A stretch of 64,000 bases of DNA from Pseudoips prasinana (Eukaryota > Arthropoda > Insecta > Lepidoptera > Nolidae). The notes under the pieces are model-generated. The model saw only the letters and a program-made list of their open reading frames with translations. It was not told where the DNA came from and did not search any database. The first letter of the stretch is position 1; every line of letters begins with the position of its first letter. Below, piece by piece: positions 40,482 through 51,740 of this stretch. The stretch is taken from assembly GCA_951640165.1 (NCBI GenBank), contig OX621256.1, positions 9,672,001-9,736,000 of the forward strand, in the 5' to 3' direction. A program made the translations under genes and the position numbers.

Positions 40482-40621
40482 GAATGTTTTCTATGTATTT
40501 AAGTATTTATCTATCTATATAAGTATGTATATCGTCGCCTGGTACCCATAGTACAAGCTTTGCTTAGTTTGGGGCTAGGATGATCTGTGTGACATTGTCC
40601 CTTCATATTATTATTATTATT
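40482..40621 (+). repeat. SINE S1, 3' part (CGTCGCCTGG subfamily)
   Basis: TATCGTCGCCTGGTACCCAT, TAGTTTGGGGCTAGGATGAT and TCCCTTCATATTATTATTAT match 26571-26820. The head is missing. Confidence 0.8.
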
Positions 40622-41684
40622 TGCCAACCTATTTTATATAAAAAAGGCAACCGATGCTGCAGACAGGGTGTCCCTGAAGACTTGGAGCAATAAAATATCG
40701 CCTAGGCCGACGGTCATGTTAAAAAACATTTGTTTGTTTATTGTGTAGATGCGCAGCCACAACATGAGTTTTTTTCCCGTCTTTGTACAGTCAACGCCGC
40801 GTCGGTGAATTCACTTTTCGCAACGTCTTAATTACTAAGATATTCAGAGTGGTTTTCGTAGAGCAAGTCAATGTAGCGTAAAGTAATATATAGGTTTTTT
40901 ATTAGTACGCTGCCTCCTAATTTCACGAAGGCAACGCATGAAGCTTGATAATTTTCCAGTCGATAAACCGACATAATCAAATGGATGGAGGCGCTCAATG
41001 TAGAGATTGATAGCAAACTCCTAGAACACATCAAATTGTCAAAAAAACGGACATATATTAATTACTCTTAGTTACAACGGTTAAGTGGTTTTAGTTTAGT
41101 AATTTGAGACAAGTTGTAATCAAAATACAAAGTAAATATGTCGTTTATACAGCAGCTCGAGCAACAAGCTAGATTACTAGTAATGTTACTTCTAACTTCA
41201 GGGTTTCCAGTCATTCTACTCTTCGTTTAAGTGCTACATCGATTATATACATGCATACCAAATTAACCGATAACCGATTTTAAAATAGAAGCGAGTTGTA
41301 ATAGAAAACCTCGAAAAATGTTTAAAAAAGAAAAGTCACGGACGCACTCAACTCTATACATCAAAAAGCTAAAACTTTACCACGAAAAGGTTTTCTATCC
41401 TAAGATCTATTTTTATTTATTTGTAGACTTGGGTACTTGCGGTGCTCCCCAGACGCGACGCGACAGTGTCAATGCCAAATTGACGGGCAATAACATGGAA
41501 AGAATTTTAGTTCAATTCCCTTTATTGCTTTGAGCTTTATGCTGATGTTCAGATCACATCTATACTGTAACACAAAGAGAGGTGTTTGAAAGCTGTCGTA
41601 TCTGTGGTATTGTGCTCCCAAATGAATTGACATCAAAATCAGCTAAGTACTGAAAACCTTCTCGGCTTTCTGTACGCGTTACTT
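40622..41684. other. Unassigned DNA
   Basis: No supported gene. Two short ATG frames (at 41144 and 41318) lack any recognisable motif. Confidence 0.35.
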
Positions 41685-42700
41685 TACAAATGAGTGTCAT
41701 GTTGAGCATATCTCCGACAGCCATTTTATGCCGAAGGCAGATAAACTTTTAAAATTCGAACGATTCGTGGACAAAATGTTACTTTACCAATAAGTGTCAT
41801 GTGGAGCATATCTCCGACAACCAGTTTAATGCCGAAGGCAGATAAACTTTTAAAATTCGAACGATTCGTGGACAAAATGTTACTTTACAAATAACTGTCA
41901 TGTGGAGCATAATTATCTTCGACAACCAGTTTTATGCCGAAGGCAGATAAAGTTTGAAAATGCGAACGATTCGTGGACAAAATGTTACTTTACAAATAAG
42001 TGTCATGTGGAGCATATCTCCGACAACCAGTTTAATGCCGAAGGCAGATAAACTTTTAAAATTCGAACGATCGTGGACAAAATGTTACTTTACAAATAAG
42101 TGTCATGTGGAGCATATCTCCGACAACCAGTTTAATGCCGAAGGCAGATAAACTTTTAAAATTCGAACGATTCGTGGACAAAATGTTACTTTACCAATAA
42201 GTGTCATGTGGAGCATATCTCCGACAACCAGTTTAATGCCGAAGGCAGATAAACTTTTAAAATTCGAACGATTCGTGGACAAAATGTTACTTTACAAATA
42301 ACTGTCATGTGGAGCATAATTATCTCCGACAACCAGTTTTATGCCGAAGGCAGATAAAGTTTGAAAATGCGAACGATTCGTGGACAAAATGTTACTTTAC
42401 AAATAAGTGTAATGTGGAGCATATCTCCGACAGCCAGTTTAATGCCGAAGGCAGATAAACTTTTAAAATTCGAACGATTCGTGGACAAAATGTTACTTTA
42501 CAAATAAGTGTCATGTGGAGCATATCTCCGACATCCAGTTTTATGCCGAAGGCAGATAAACTTTTAAAATGCGAACGATTCGTGGACATAATGTTACTTT
42601 ACAAATAAGTGTCATGTGGAGCATATCTCCGACAACCAGTTTAATGCCGAAGGCAGATAAACTTTTAAAATGCGAACGATTCGTGGACAAAATGATTTGT
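41685..42700. repeat. Satellite-like array, ten units of about 101 bp
   Basis: GCCGAAGGCAGATAAA recurs at about 41730, 41831, 41935, 42037, 42137, 42238, 42342, 42443, 42544 and 42646. Each unit also has GTGTCATGTGGAGCATATCT and CGTGGACAAAATGTTACTTT. Units 2 and 6 share CTTTACCAATAAG. Units 3 and 7 share a 3-bp insertion (GCATAATTATCT) and GATAAAGTTTGAAAATGCG, giving a four-unit, about 407-bp higher-order period. Short frames across it are by-products. Confidence 0.9.
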
Positions 42701-42744
42701 CCATGAATGAATTGACTACAGGACCATTCAATGTCCAAAAATGT

Positions 42745-42890
42745 ATTGGCATGCTGCCAGAAAAGTAGGTTAGTGTAAAACTTCGACACTGTCAGAAACG
42801 ATTTACTACCAGAAAAGTAGGTTAGGTTAAAACTTCGACATTGTCAGAAACTACTTGCTTCCAGAAACGTAGGTTAGCTTATAACTACGA
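42745..42890. repeat. Three-unit repeat of about 50 bp
   Basis: CCAGAAAAGTAGGTTAGTGT, then ACTTCGACACTGTCAGAAAC, recurs twice more with changes (starts near 42757, 42808 and 42860). It lies just after the 101-bp array but is a different sequence. Confidence 0.75.
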
Positions 42891-43037
42891 CCGCGTCAGG
42901 CGTGGAAAGTCTGTTGTCAATTCAGTCGTGGATAAATAGTTATATCGACAAATCGTTCGAATTTGAAAGGTCCTGACGTTGAAAAACTTATTAACGAAAC
43001 ATTCTGTCGGCGGCTCATTCGCCAGAGAAAGGTTGAT

Positions 43038-43225
43038 GATTGGCCGGTTAGCGAGGCTGGTTCGATTCCTACCCAGGACAGAAATTTGTGTGCATGAACG
43101 TGTCTATTGACCTGAGTCTGGGTGTAGTTATCTATATAAGTATGTATCAGTTATCTGGTTTCCATAGTACAAGCTCTGCTTAGTTTGGGATCAGAAGGTC
43201 GTGTGTAAATAATGTCTCAAGGAAT
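43038..43225 (+). repeat. SINE S1, head partly deleted
   Basis: GGTTCGATTCCTACCCAGGA leads into TGAGTCTGGGTGTAGTTATC, TATCAGTTATCTGGTTTCCA and CTCTGCTTAGTTTGGGATCA. The part of the head before the B box is shortened. Confidence 0.8.
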
Positions 43226-43622
43226 TAAAAAACAACAAATCCAGATATCTTTCAGAAACATACACAATGACTCAAAACACAGCGCTATTTGCCAAAAACT
43301 TTAAATAAATGTCTTTTTAAATCAGTACGACACGTTGCACCAGCTCCTGCCAAGCCAACGAAGTTTGCATCTACTAGTACCTATATAAGTTATAGACTAT
43401 AAATGCATTGTAAAAGTTCCGGCATGTTCCGGATGAGTCATCGGTGTAGTCCCGTCGGCTGCGCCAACTATTCGTACTGGCAGACATGTCTGGCCAAAAT
43501 AAATGTTTATGGACTCTTTAGTTACGTACGTACCTATGATATTTTTACCCCACTTTGGTTGTTTTTAATGTAACTAGTGGCCAACGGTGTAAGGGTAATT
43601 AAATACACTTTTTATTCTTATA
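43226..43622. other. Unassigned DNA
   Basis: Nothing was recognised. Confidence 0.3.
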
Positions 43623-43801
43623 CTAGCTGTGCCCCGCGGTTTGACCCGCGTTAAACTTTATCAATTATAGCCTATGTGTTAATCCAGGGTGTCAGCTAAG
43701 TCATACCAAATTTGACTAAAATCGCGCCAGCCGTTTAGACGTGAAGACGTAACAAACATACTCACTCACAAACTTTCGCCTTTATAATATTAGCGTGATT
43801 C
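43623..43801 (-). mobile_element. Short Helitron
   Basis: The plus strand begins CTAGCTGTGCCCCGCGGTTT and ends with CTTTATAATATTAGCGTGAT. On the minus strand this is a start of the ATTATAAAG type and a GGGGCACAGCTAG end. A closely related, more decayed copy is at 25113. Confidence 0.8.
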
Positions 43802-44231
43802 AATTTGTAGAAGGCGCGGCTATATCAAGCTTCGTTTAGCTCTTACGATCTACGATACTTTGGGTCTCTACATTTACAGAAATATATTTTGTTAAATATC
43901 ATGACGTTGATTTTTCAAGTAATTTACAAAGAGCTTAGCTGTCCCGGCAAACAATGTACTGCCTTAACAATAGAAATAAAACCCGGAATCTCATCGCAGC
44001 GCCACCTACCGGGTCCAATTGTATATCGAAATAATCGAGGTATCCCAATGAAATCTACAAAAAATTGGAACAAAATCAGCAAAAAATTTAAATAAAATCG
44101 CTATTGAAATATAGGTCTATAACCCCTATGTTTATTTTAAAAGAGTGAAAATTTATTTAAATCATAATAAACTTAAATAACTTTGTTTTGGCAAAAATGT
44201 AAAACAAAAATTTTGGTGTGGGCTCGACCGC
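43802..44231. other. Unassigned DNA
   Basis: No supported gene. A short ATG frame at 43889 has no known motif. Confidence 0.3.
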
Positions 44232-44419
44232 ACGGCTCGACCGCTACCTATGATTTTTTGTGCATATTCATATATAAAATCGGCCGACACTATTTTTAAA
44301 AACCAACTATTTTTTATAAGGCTGGCCTTATAAAAAATAGTTGATTTTTAAAAATAGTGTCGGCCGATTTTCAGACTTACCGAATATGCACAAAAAATCA
44401 TAGGTAGCGGTCGAGCCGT
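44232..44419. mobile_element. Palindromic MITE, about 188 bp
   Basis: ACGGCTCGACCGCTACCTAT and its complement bound two arms that include TCGGCCGACACTATTTTTAA and AACTATTTTTTATAAGGC. The arms differ mainly by a small indel around CATATATAAAA against CAGACTTACCG. Noncoding. Confidence 0.85.
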
Positions 44420-44429
44420 TTCGGAGGAG

Positions 44430-45468
44430 TTTCGAAATAAATACTGTAACATGATATTTATTAGGTAGAGAGATTTTGACTGGACCAAAAGATATAAAGA
44501 AATAATTTTCGCTCAGTTTTTTTAAACATTTGAGACAAATATAAGCCACGCAGCATATTTTATGTAGTTATCAAGGTCTATATTATCATTTCAAAATAAA
44601 TACTGTAACATGATATTTATTAGGTAGAGAGATTTTGACTGCACCAAAAGATATAAAGAAATAATTTTCGCTCAGTTTTTTAAACATTTGAGACAAATAT
44701 AAGCCACGCAGCATATTTTATGTAGTTATCAAGGTCTATATTATCATTATATTATATTATCATTTCAAAATAAATACTGTAACATGATATTTATTAGGTA
44801 GAGAGATTTTGACTGCACCAAAAGATACAAAGAAATAATTTTCGCTCAGTTTTTTTTAACATTTGAGACAAATATAAGCCACGCAGCATATTTTATGTAG
44901 TTATCAAGGTCTATATTATCATTATATTATATTATCATTTCAAAATAAATACTGTAACATGATATTTATTAGGTAGAGAGATTTTGACTGCACCAAAAGA
45001 TATAAAGAAATAATTTTCGCTCAGTTTTTTTAAACATTTGAGACAAATATAAGCCACGCAGCATATTTTATGTAGTTATCAAGGTCTATATTATCATTAT
45101 ATTATATTATATGATATTATCATTTCAAAATAAATACTGTAACATGATATTTATTAGGTAGAGAGATTTTGACTGCACCAAAAGATATAAAGAAATAATT
45201 TTCGCTCAGTTTTTTTAAACATTTGAGACAAATATAAGCCACGCAGCATATTTTATGTAGTTATCAAGGTCTATATTATCATTATATTATATTATATGAT
45301 ATTATCATTTCAAAATAAATACTGTAACATGATATTTATTAGGTAGAGAGATTTTGACTGCACCAAAAGATATAAAGAAATAATTTTCGCTCAGTTTTTT
45401 TAAACATTTGAGACAAATATAAGCCACGCAGCATATTTTATGTAGTTATCAAGGTCTATATTATCATA
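44430..45468. repeat. Six-unit satellite array, 159-185 bp period
   Basis: Units start with AAATAAATACTGTAACATGA at about 44435, 44594, 44768, 44942, 45127 and 45312. They are almost identical over about 155 bp; unit 1 has CTGGACC where the others have CTGCACC. Spacing grows 159, 174, 174, 185, 185 because the linker TATTATCATT is extended first by ATTATATTATATTATC-like and then by ATATGATATT-like sequence. It abuts the preceding MITE. Confidence 0.95.
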
Positions 45469-46048
45469 TCCAGCTTAGTAAGTATATAACATTATACAGA
45501 CTGAAAAATTACGCCCAAAGCGCCTACCGTGTAAACAAGTACTTAAAATATTTTCACCGTCTACAGCGCCATGGCCTTTACATAATTAAATTCGTCTGTG
45601 CTAAATAAATGAAGCAATTATTCTACTTACAAATAAAAGTATATAAATAAATAGCCTCGTGTTTCTCATTTTATAGCCTCATTATTCATAGAGTTAATAT
45701 AAGGGTGAGCTTACTAAAAGTATTTTTGCAAAAAATTTACGTACTCCATAAATAGTCGTCCACAACTATTCGTTATAGGTATGTTAAGGCCCAGATCACG
45801 CGCAGCTCTCCAATATTCTTTTGTTAATTTAGATGTTTTATATGAAATAAAATAATGGTGAGCGCTTTTAATAAATTTGCGACGGTCATTTTGTGATCTG
45901 AATATACCAAAATAAATATTCAGAACAAGTTCTCACTATGCAATGTCTTCTCTTGATTTTTATTCTTTCTTTCTTTTATTATTTAGTGTGTACCTACATA
46001 AATTTTAAAAAATAAAAAAATATAGTACTTATAATATAAAAATAGAAA
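45469..46048. other. Unassigned AT-rich DNA
   Basis: No supported gene or repeat. Confidence 0.35.
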
Positions 46049-46062
46049 AAGCCGTAGGACCC

Positions 46063-46890
46063 TACCTGCCGTGGACTTCTCTTGGCACCTGATGGGGGAG
46101 CCCGGGGAACGCGGATATGCTGCTCCGGTGCCCACCTTTTGCGCCATGACCCAGATGGTCGGGACAAGAACGCTGGGAGGGCTCGGGATTGTTGCCTATT
46201 GCTGACTACTGCCAGTCCGGCACAGCGACTGTGCCACAAACAGATCGCTGTCTCCCCGAAGCTGGTTGCACGTGGTGGCAGTAGAAGACACTTCTCCCAC
46301 TGCCGCCGCAGCCTCGAGGGGAGTTGGGCTACCGGCTGCCGCCGCCGCCCCGACGCCTCCTCCGTCTAGGAGGGGATCAGCTCGTTCCCGATCCCGCTCG
46401 GCGGCCTCCTTCTGGAGCAAGACTGCCTCACAGAAGGAGACCACGGCGTCCCATTTGGTGGAGTCACCCGCCAGCTTTGCGCCTACGATTCCTGGTGGGG
46501 ACAGATTCCGTCCGATCTCAACGACCAGGACTCTCCTTTCGGCCCCCCAGGCCGGGCACTCCTCCAGCGTATGCTGGGCCGAGTCCAGGTCGCTTCTGCA
46601 GTGGTGACAATGTGTCGTCACTTCTCGGCCCATCCGGCTTAGATACTCACCGAAACACCCGTCTCCGGTGAAGTAATCGCCCTTCCTTCCCACCCAGGCC
46701 TCGAGGTGAGGCAGGATAGCACCGACGGCACGTTGGCGCGCGTTGAGGCGCAACTCAAGCCGCGCGCGCCACTGCGTTGGTAAGCACCGGTGTGCATCCC
46801 GTTCTATAACCAATGAGCGTCCGGTCGAGCTCCCCCCCGATCCCCTGGCGGATGCGTATTTCGGTAAAAACCGCCGCGTCGACTGCAGCT
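46063..46890 (-). pseudogene. R1-clade LINE, C-terminal fragment
   Basis: A GC-rich island with an open minus-strand frame (46196-46813). Order: LVIERDAHRCLPTQWRARLE, then YFTGDGCFGEYLSRMGREVT and THCHHCRSDLDSAQHTLEEC, a CCHC-like zinc finger, then a Glu/Arg- and Ala-rich tail. HGCF-x-YL followed by CHHC-x-x-x-x-D-x-AQHTLEECP is typical of the end of R1-type reverse transcriptases. AAGCCGTAGGACCC is repeated at 46049-46062 and 46891-46904, a 14-bp target duplication. Both 5' and 3' ends are truncated, and no poly(A) tail lies next to the left target copy. Confidence 0.85.
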
Positions 46891-47007
46891 AAGCCGTAGG
46901 ACCCATAGCATATATTATATGCATAAAAGAAGCAAAAAGAATAAAATGATGCATATATTCTGGTCATTACTAATAAAATCGAAATTAAAACTTTTCTTAA
47001 TATTTTG

Positions 47008-47345
47008 AGCCTACAGTCAAGCATGGAGGAGGTTCCCTTTATGGTTTGGGGTTTTTCTGAAGGAATGTAACTGGAGATTTGGTCAAAATCGAACGCGCTA
47101 TTTATTTTTAGAAAACGTTGTGACTGCCTCGAGCCCGGATCTTAATCCAATCGAACTTTTTATAGGGGGACTTGATAGGAATGTTCATAGGCTTCACAAG
47201 AAGAAATTTGGAATCTAAATTAAAGCTGGAACAATGTTCCGAAGGATACAATCGATAAATTAAGTGCCTGCATGTAAGAATTACTAAAAATAAAATAAAA
47301 TGTAGAGTGTGATTTTTATGAAAAATCGAATAAAATAGCAATGTT
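47008..47345 (+). pseudogene. Tc1-type transposase scrap
   Basis: Pieces in shifting frames include AWRRFPLWFGVF, corresponding to a KHGGGS-MVWG block, then TASSPDLNPIELF, the block before the last catalytic residue, then a C-terminal stretch from GTMFRRIQSIN. The region between is deleted, and there are stops and shifts. It is not close to the intact element at 5028. Confidence 0.6.
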
Positions 47346-47599
47346 TTAATAACTAATTAGTATGTCTTGAATATTTTATGTTTAATCTATGTACTTGCTT
47401 TATACACATATGTTTATAGGGTTTCTTTGATTTTATTACTTTCACTAATGTTGCCTTAAAGTTTTGGCGGCAACTTGCTTAGGCACACTACAGGAAGATC
47501 GAGATCGCGCCGATCATAATAATGCTTTGTTCCTGTCGATAACTGAATTTGTTCATACGTTTCGTTCTTCTTAGCGTGTCGATGGCAATCTAAATTAAG
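47346..47599. other. Unassigned DNA
   Basis: Nothing recognised. Confidence 0.3.
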
Positions 47600-47925
47600 T
47601 CGGCCCAGAATTCAGCTACGCGTTAAGCGTTGTCAGTAGCGTCCATTAGTTCTTGTAACGTGCAGGCATTAGGACACGAAGGACATGTTAACAAGTGTGC
47701 CATAGTTTGAGGAACAGAACCACACTTGCACTCTAGGTTGGAAATGTTAAAAAATCCCCACCTGAGCAGGTTTTCCATGCTACGACGAACTTGGGTCCGG
47801 AGTCTAGTCAGGGACTTCCAGGTTGGCCACGGCAACTTGTGTCCAGGCGGAAGGTTTTCAGCAGGAGGGACGAATGGGATGGGTAGGCAAGCACTGTCTC
47901 GCCACAGTTTGAGCCGTGTCTTAGA
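47600..47925 (-). pseudogene. LINE reverse transcriptase C-terminus, relic
   Basis: An open minus-strand stretch: IPFVPPAENLPPGHKLPWPT, WKSLTRLRTQVRRSMENLLR, WGFFNISNLECKCGSVPQTM and AHLLTCPSCP, then ELMDATDNA and a stop. L-RLRT followed by C-x-CG, QTM-HLL-CP is the cysteine/histidine tail of a group of Jockey-type elements. It matches the relic at 8620-8935. The polymerase part is missing. Confidence 0.7.
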
Positions 47926-48164
47926 CCGTCACTGACCTACCAGAAAGTGGAAGCACACACTTCAGGAAGCTTTTTCGACTTTTAAGCCTTTGTGCCACAA
48001 ACTTACTGTAGTGCATAAGGTGCCGTGTACGTTTCGTTTGAACCTATATATAGGTGCGGATTTGTTAATAAAGTTATTTAATAGATGATACGTTATTTTT
48101 AAAAGTATGAGACTCTACTCTGTTAAAGCTGAGACAGTCCTATTCTCCACACACGCGTATTCAA
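47926..48164. other. Unassigned DNA
   Basis: Nothing recognised. Confidence 0.3.
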
Positions 48165-48290
48165 GACTATTCTTTTATTAAAAGTCGGCAATGTACATGC
48201 GTTCCTATGGTGTTGCGAGTGGCCATGGGTGGCGGTGATCACTTACCATCAGGTGACCGACTTGCTCATTCGCTTTACTATTTTATAAAA
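48165..48290 (-). repeat. Repeat family A fragment
   Basis: GGTGGCGGTGATCACTTACC and ATCAGGTGACCGACTTGCTC match the complement of 30405-30450. Confidence 0.7.
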
Positions 48291-48564
48291 AAATACATGA
48301 GCCCAAAAATAACAACACTAAAATTTACTATTAGTATATTGTATTAGTTATCTGCCTAGTTCAAAACTGAACCGATTTCAATTTGTTTTACGGAAACCAA
48401 ACTATATAAAATGGCCGTTTAATGTGTATTTTGTTTCAAATCAGTCTCGTAAGTTGTTAATCATACATTTGTTTTCGGGAAGTTTGAAGTAGGATTTTCA
48501 TGACCTCTTCAAAAATAGCTTTATCCAGCAAAAGGATTTATTTGGGTTATTGCATAAACGTAAA

Positions 48565-48735
48565 TTCAAGCGACCACGAACCGGAAGACGAAGCGTGGGC
48601 AGGCCCGCTACAAGATGGACCGTTGATCTTGTGAGGGTCGCTGGATGCGGATAGCGCAAGACCGGCAATTGTGGACATCTTTGTGGGAGGTCTTAGTCCA
48701 GCAGCGAGCGTCTTTCGGCTAATATGATGATGAAA
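48565..48735 (+). mobile_element. RTE 3' tail with C-terminal codons
   Basis: The frame WRPRTGRRSVGRPATRWTVD and LVRVAGCG precedes GCAAGACCGGCAATTGTGG and CGTCTTTCGGCTAATATGAT. Both agree with the end of the RTE copy at 22830-22965. 5' truncated. Confidence 0.85.
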
Positions 48736-48985
48736 CATACCAGTCTTAATACCAAGGAGAAGATGAACACCATGTATTGTTAAATGGGAGCTAGGAATGG
48801 TTCTTAACCTATCAAAACTTCTAAACATATCTCCAGCCATTCCCAAAATTATTACCTGCTTTAGGCCTTACTTCAGGCTGTGGCGTCGTCGCTGTGCCAG
48901 ACTGGCAGGAGTCTGCATTTGGGGAGGGCAACTTAGAGCACTCCTTGGGTGCATGTCCCGACCGTCTGGGACACTGTGCTAAAGG

Positions 48986-49146
48986 TAGGCACCGGAGCAG
49001 CATTCCCGCGTTCCCGGGGTTCCCCTATCAAGCGCTAAAAGAAGTCCACGGCAGGTTAGGTTTAGTCGGTACGAGTCCGACATACCCATCTGTACACACT
49101 TTTTTCGGGTGGATTGCGTAGGCGTTCCCCCTGCCTTATCAAAAAA
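48986..49146 (+). mobile_element. R1-type LINE 3' end
   Basis: GTAGGCACCGGAGCAGCATT, GTTCCCCTATCAAGCGCTAA, AGTCGGTACGAGTCCGACAT and a diverged terminal hairpin, then TTATCAAAAAAA. It matches 23601-23764. No long target duplication is evident; AAAGG flanks both sides. Confidence 0.8.
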
Positions 49147-49503
49147 AGGCCTATTCCAGGCCATTTTATTTCGCTTACAATCTCTACACAACCTCGTTTA
49201 TCTTTACATTAAGTTCAAAGGTTACTGGCCTCGTGCGATGCTTTTAAGAGATTATAAAGTAAATTCTGTTCATACAGAAGTCGTACTGTGTTCTATGTAA
49301 CTTGTTTAATTAAAGAAGCTTTATACAACCATTGTATTAGCCTTAAAAGAAACACTTTTTAAAAGAAATGTAGTAAGCTTAATACCACGGCTTATATCAC
49401 TAGCTGGGTACCTAAGTGGTTTTATTTCGGTATAAAACGATTTCAGAAATCTTTAAAATGGGATATCTAGCCCCACGTTACCCGCTTTACTAGCGCTTCG
49501 TGG
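49147..49503. other. Unassigned DNA
   Basis: No supported gene. Confidence 0.3.
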
Positions 49504-49740
49504 GGCTCTACCGGCTAAGTCGCCGAACATCGTTTTCGTGAATGGCGTTCAAATAAATAAAGGTAAAAAATTACTTAATCAATCGTTAAATCGGCTTCTA
49601 TGAGCACATGTGACGTCATAAATGGTCCGGAATCGATTGTCAACGTTGAAGCCGATTTAACGATTGATTTAGTCATTTTTAATCATTATTTTTGAACGCC
49701 ATTTAAGGAATCGATGTTCGGCGACTTAGCCGGTAGAGGC
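49504..49740. mobile_element. M6 palindromic MITE, copy 2
   Basis: GGCTCTACCGGCTAAGTCGC at the left and GCGACTTAGCCGGTAGAGGC at the right, with the same internal TGACGTCATAAATGG core as the other copies. The right flank is a LINE fragment; the left flank is unassigned, so the target is not resolved. Confidence 0.85.
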
Positions 49741-49830
49741 CCTGGCCTTTCTTGAGATCGTCTCTGATTTGGTCAGAGAATGTTCTACGACGTCTTCTTC
49801 CGGTTGTACCATTCACACAGGCCAGGGCTT
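49741..49830 (-). pseudogene. LINE C-terminal scrap
   Basis: The complement of TTGGTCAGAGAATGTTCTAC and CCATTCACACAGGCCAGG encodes part of a [16 protein letters not shown] stretch, like the relic at 17337-17702. The MITE abuts it. Confidence 0.6.
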
Positions 49831-50108
49831 AATTTATACAAGACAATAGATGCTTTATTAATTCTACAAGGCAATGAAGACTTACCGTACCGTAATCGTA
49901 TGCATTCCCTCGGGCAGATTTTACTCCACTGTCAGCTACACAACAATTATATATTAATAATATATAATTGTTAAATATAATAAAGTCTTCGTCTTAATCG
50001 TATGGGCAGTGTTTACTCTGGTGGCAGAGTTGTTCAAGCCAGCCATTAGGCCTCTGAGGTGGCTTAACGACGGTTGTCTGACGCCAACAACCAGGACCCA
50101 CGGCATAA
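49831..50108. other. Unassigned DNA
   Basis: TATATATTAATAATATATAATTG forms a small AT palindrome near 49945. Nothing else was recognised. Confidence 0.3.
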
Positions 50109-50314
50109 TTTTTTTTTTTTTAAAGTCAACACCCGCATTAGGGAATACAATCCCTGTGTCGCGGGATATTTTACAAACATGTAATAAACGGACACAAATT
50201 ACATCCAGACTCAGAACAACTATTTATGGGTAACACAAATAGTTGTCCGGCGCGGGACTCGAACCCGCGACACGAAGCGGCGAGGCGACTGTCTTAGCCG
50301 CTGCGCCACACGTG
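50109..50314 (-). repeat. SINE S2, full copy, minus strand
   Basis: A run of T (the tail's complement) at 50109, then ATTACATCCAGACTCAGAAC, TTGTCCGGCGCGGGACTCGA, GAACCCGCGACACGAAGC and the head complement CTTAGCCGCTGCGCCACACG. Collinear with 15073-15280. Confidence 0.85.
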
Positions 50315-50818
50315 TAGTCAAAAATAATAAATGAAATCCTTTGAATTCTCACTTAATGAGGCTTTACGAAATAAATATTACTCAACCTCTTACAGCAGTA
50401 CATTTATTGGGTACACTAAGGGTACCTAAACAGGTGAATTAATAAAGCCCATATTTTATTATTCCAATAGCGAATGACACGAAATTGATTCTGCCGTTTA
50501 TGTGTATTGTATTGATAAGCTAATGTTCGTGTACTGCCTTGAATTTATTCATGTTAAGGTGAGGTAAGTTCAGGGTTTTTAGGTCATTGAAATAGGGTCG
50601 AAAATAGCTAAACAAATTTGACGATGTTTACAGAATTTATTCGTTGCGTTTGAATGACTTGAATTATTTAAGAGATTTAGAGATAGAGACTTATCAAGAC
50701 TAATTTGAACAAAAAGCTGTTATTGTGACTTAACTGTTATAGTTGGCGGTCACCGATAAGTAAGTGAAGAGTTAGGCTATAGATGGGTGACCTTTTAAGT
50801 GGTTTTACTTTTGAGCAA
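50315..50818. other. Unassigned DNA
   Basis: No gene. A GTTTTACTTTTGAGCAAGTTT motif precedes the Helitron block. Confidence 0.3.
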
Positions 50819-51152
50819 GTTTGGGAGTATGGATGTATGCATTTATGGATGTTACACTTTCAAATAAAAACTACCTGACGGATTTTGGTGAAACTTTATA
50901 GTAATATAGCTTATATATCCGAATAACACGAAGGCTATAATTTATTAAGTTTACGTTTTATTTTCAAAATCAACAGTTTCCGTTTTCAGCCAGGAAATTT
51001 AAAAATGTTGATTAATGCGATTGCGAGCCCATTTTGGCAAGAGCTGGTTTTACCAAAATGCGACGATGCTCTCAGATATTGTCGTAATTTTTTATACTTG
51101 AAAAGTTTAATTCCCAAGGCGTAATGTGAGCAAAGCCACGGGTAATAGCTAG
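50819..51152 (+). mobile_element. Helitron-like element, composite
   Basis: TATGGATGTATGCATTTATG, GGATTTTGGTGAAACTTTAT and CCGAATAACACGAAGGCTAT match the body of 53388-53553. It then carries an unrelated 200-bp stretch (CAACAGTTTCCGTTTTCAGC to CAAAGCCACGGGTAATAG) before CTAG/T at 51149. That stretch recurs at 52650. Confidence 0.6.
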
Positions 51153-51740
51153 TTTAAAACGTGCTTACGAGGCTTAATGTTTATCACCGTTGGACAGATT
51201 AAGAAACATTTCCACTTGGACGTTCAATATGATTGATATTATCGCGTTCGGGGTTCGCACCCCAATACCAGCAAGGATTTCTGGTGACAAGGGCAGATGT
51301 ATCACAATTAATCTGGAATTTTGGCAAGATCAGCTCTTGTCAAAACGGGCTCCGACGCTACTCTCAGAATTTTTAGTGAACAAATTGTGAATGTGTGTCA
51401 ATAATGTGAGCAAAACCACGGGTAATAGCTAGTTTAAAACAAACCTACCTTACGAGGTAATGTTTATCACCGTGGGGCAGATTAAGAAACATTTCCACTT
51501 AAACGTTCAATATTATTGATATTTTTATGACGTTCAATATTATCACCTTCGGGGTTCGTACCCCAGTACCAGCAGTATTACAATTAATCTGGTAAATTGG
51601 TGATGGCTCTAGAAAGAACAAAATGACTTTGAATTAACGGATTTTGATGAAACTTTATAGTAATATAGCTTATATATCCGAATAACACATAGGCAATAAT
51701 TTATAAAGTTTCCCGCGGGTAAATTGCGGGCACAACTAGT
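51153..51740 (+). repeat. Duplicated flanking blocks and Helitron ends
   Basis: CGTGCTTACGAGGCTTAATG, then TTATCACCGTTGGACAGATT, AAGAAACATTTCCACTTGGA and GTTCGGGGTTCGCACCCC, occurs at 51158-51262. It recurs at about 51445-51570 after another GGGTAATAGCTAGTTTAAAA end. 51620-51740 is a separate short Helitron ending GGGCACAACTAG. A third version of the block is at 52870-53000. Confidence 0.65.

Noticed and set aside
41318..41533. 71-codon ATG frame
   Set aside because: Low-complexity Lys-rich start, no motif, typical chance frame for AT-rich DNA.
41685..42700. Regularly spaced repeats as a CRISPR array
   Set aside because: The whole unit of about 101 bp is repeated, with no variable spacers, in eukaryotic DNA. 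It is a satellite.
48821..49003. Minus-strand frame with CPRRSGHAPKEC, suggestive of a zinc knuckle
   Set aside because: The first cysteine spacing is wrong for a CCHC knuckle and the frame crosses an R1 tail insertion.
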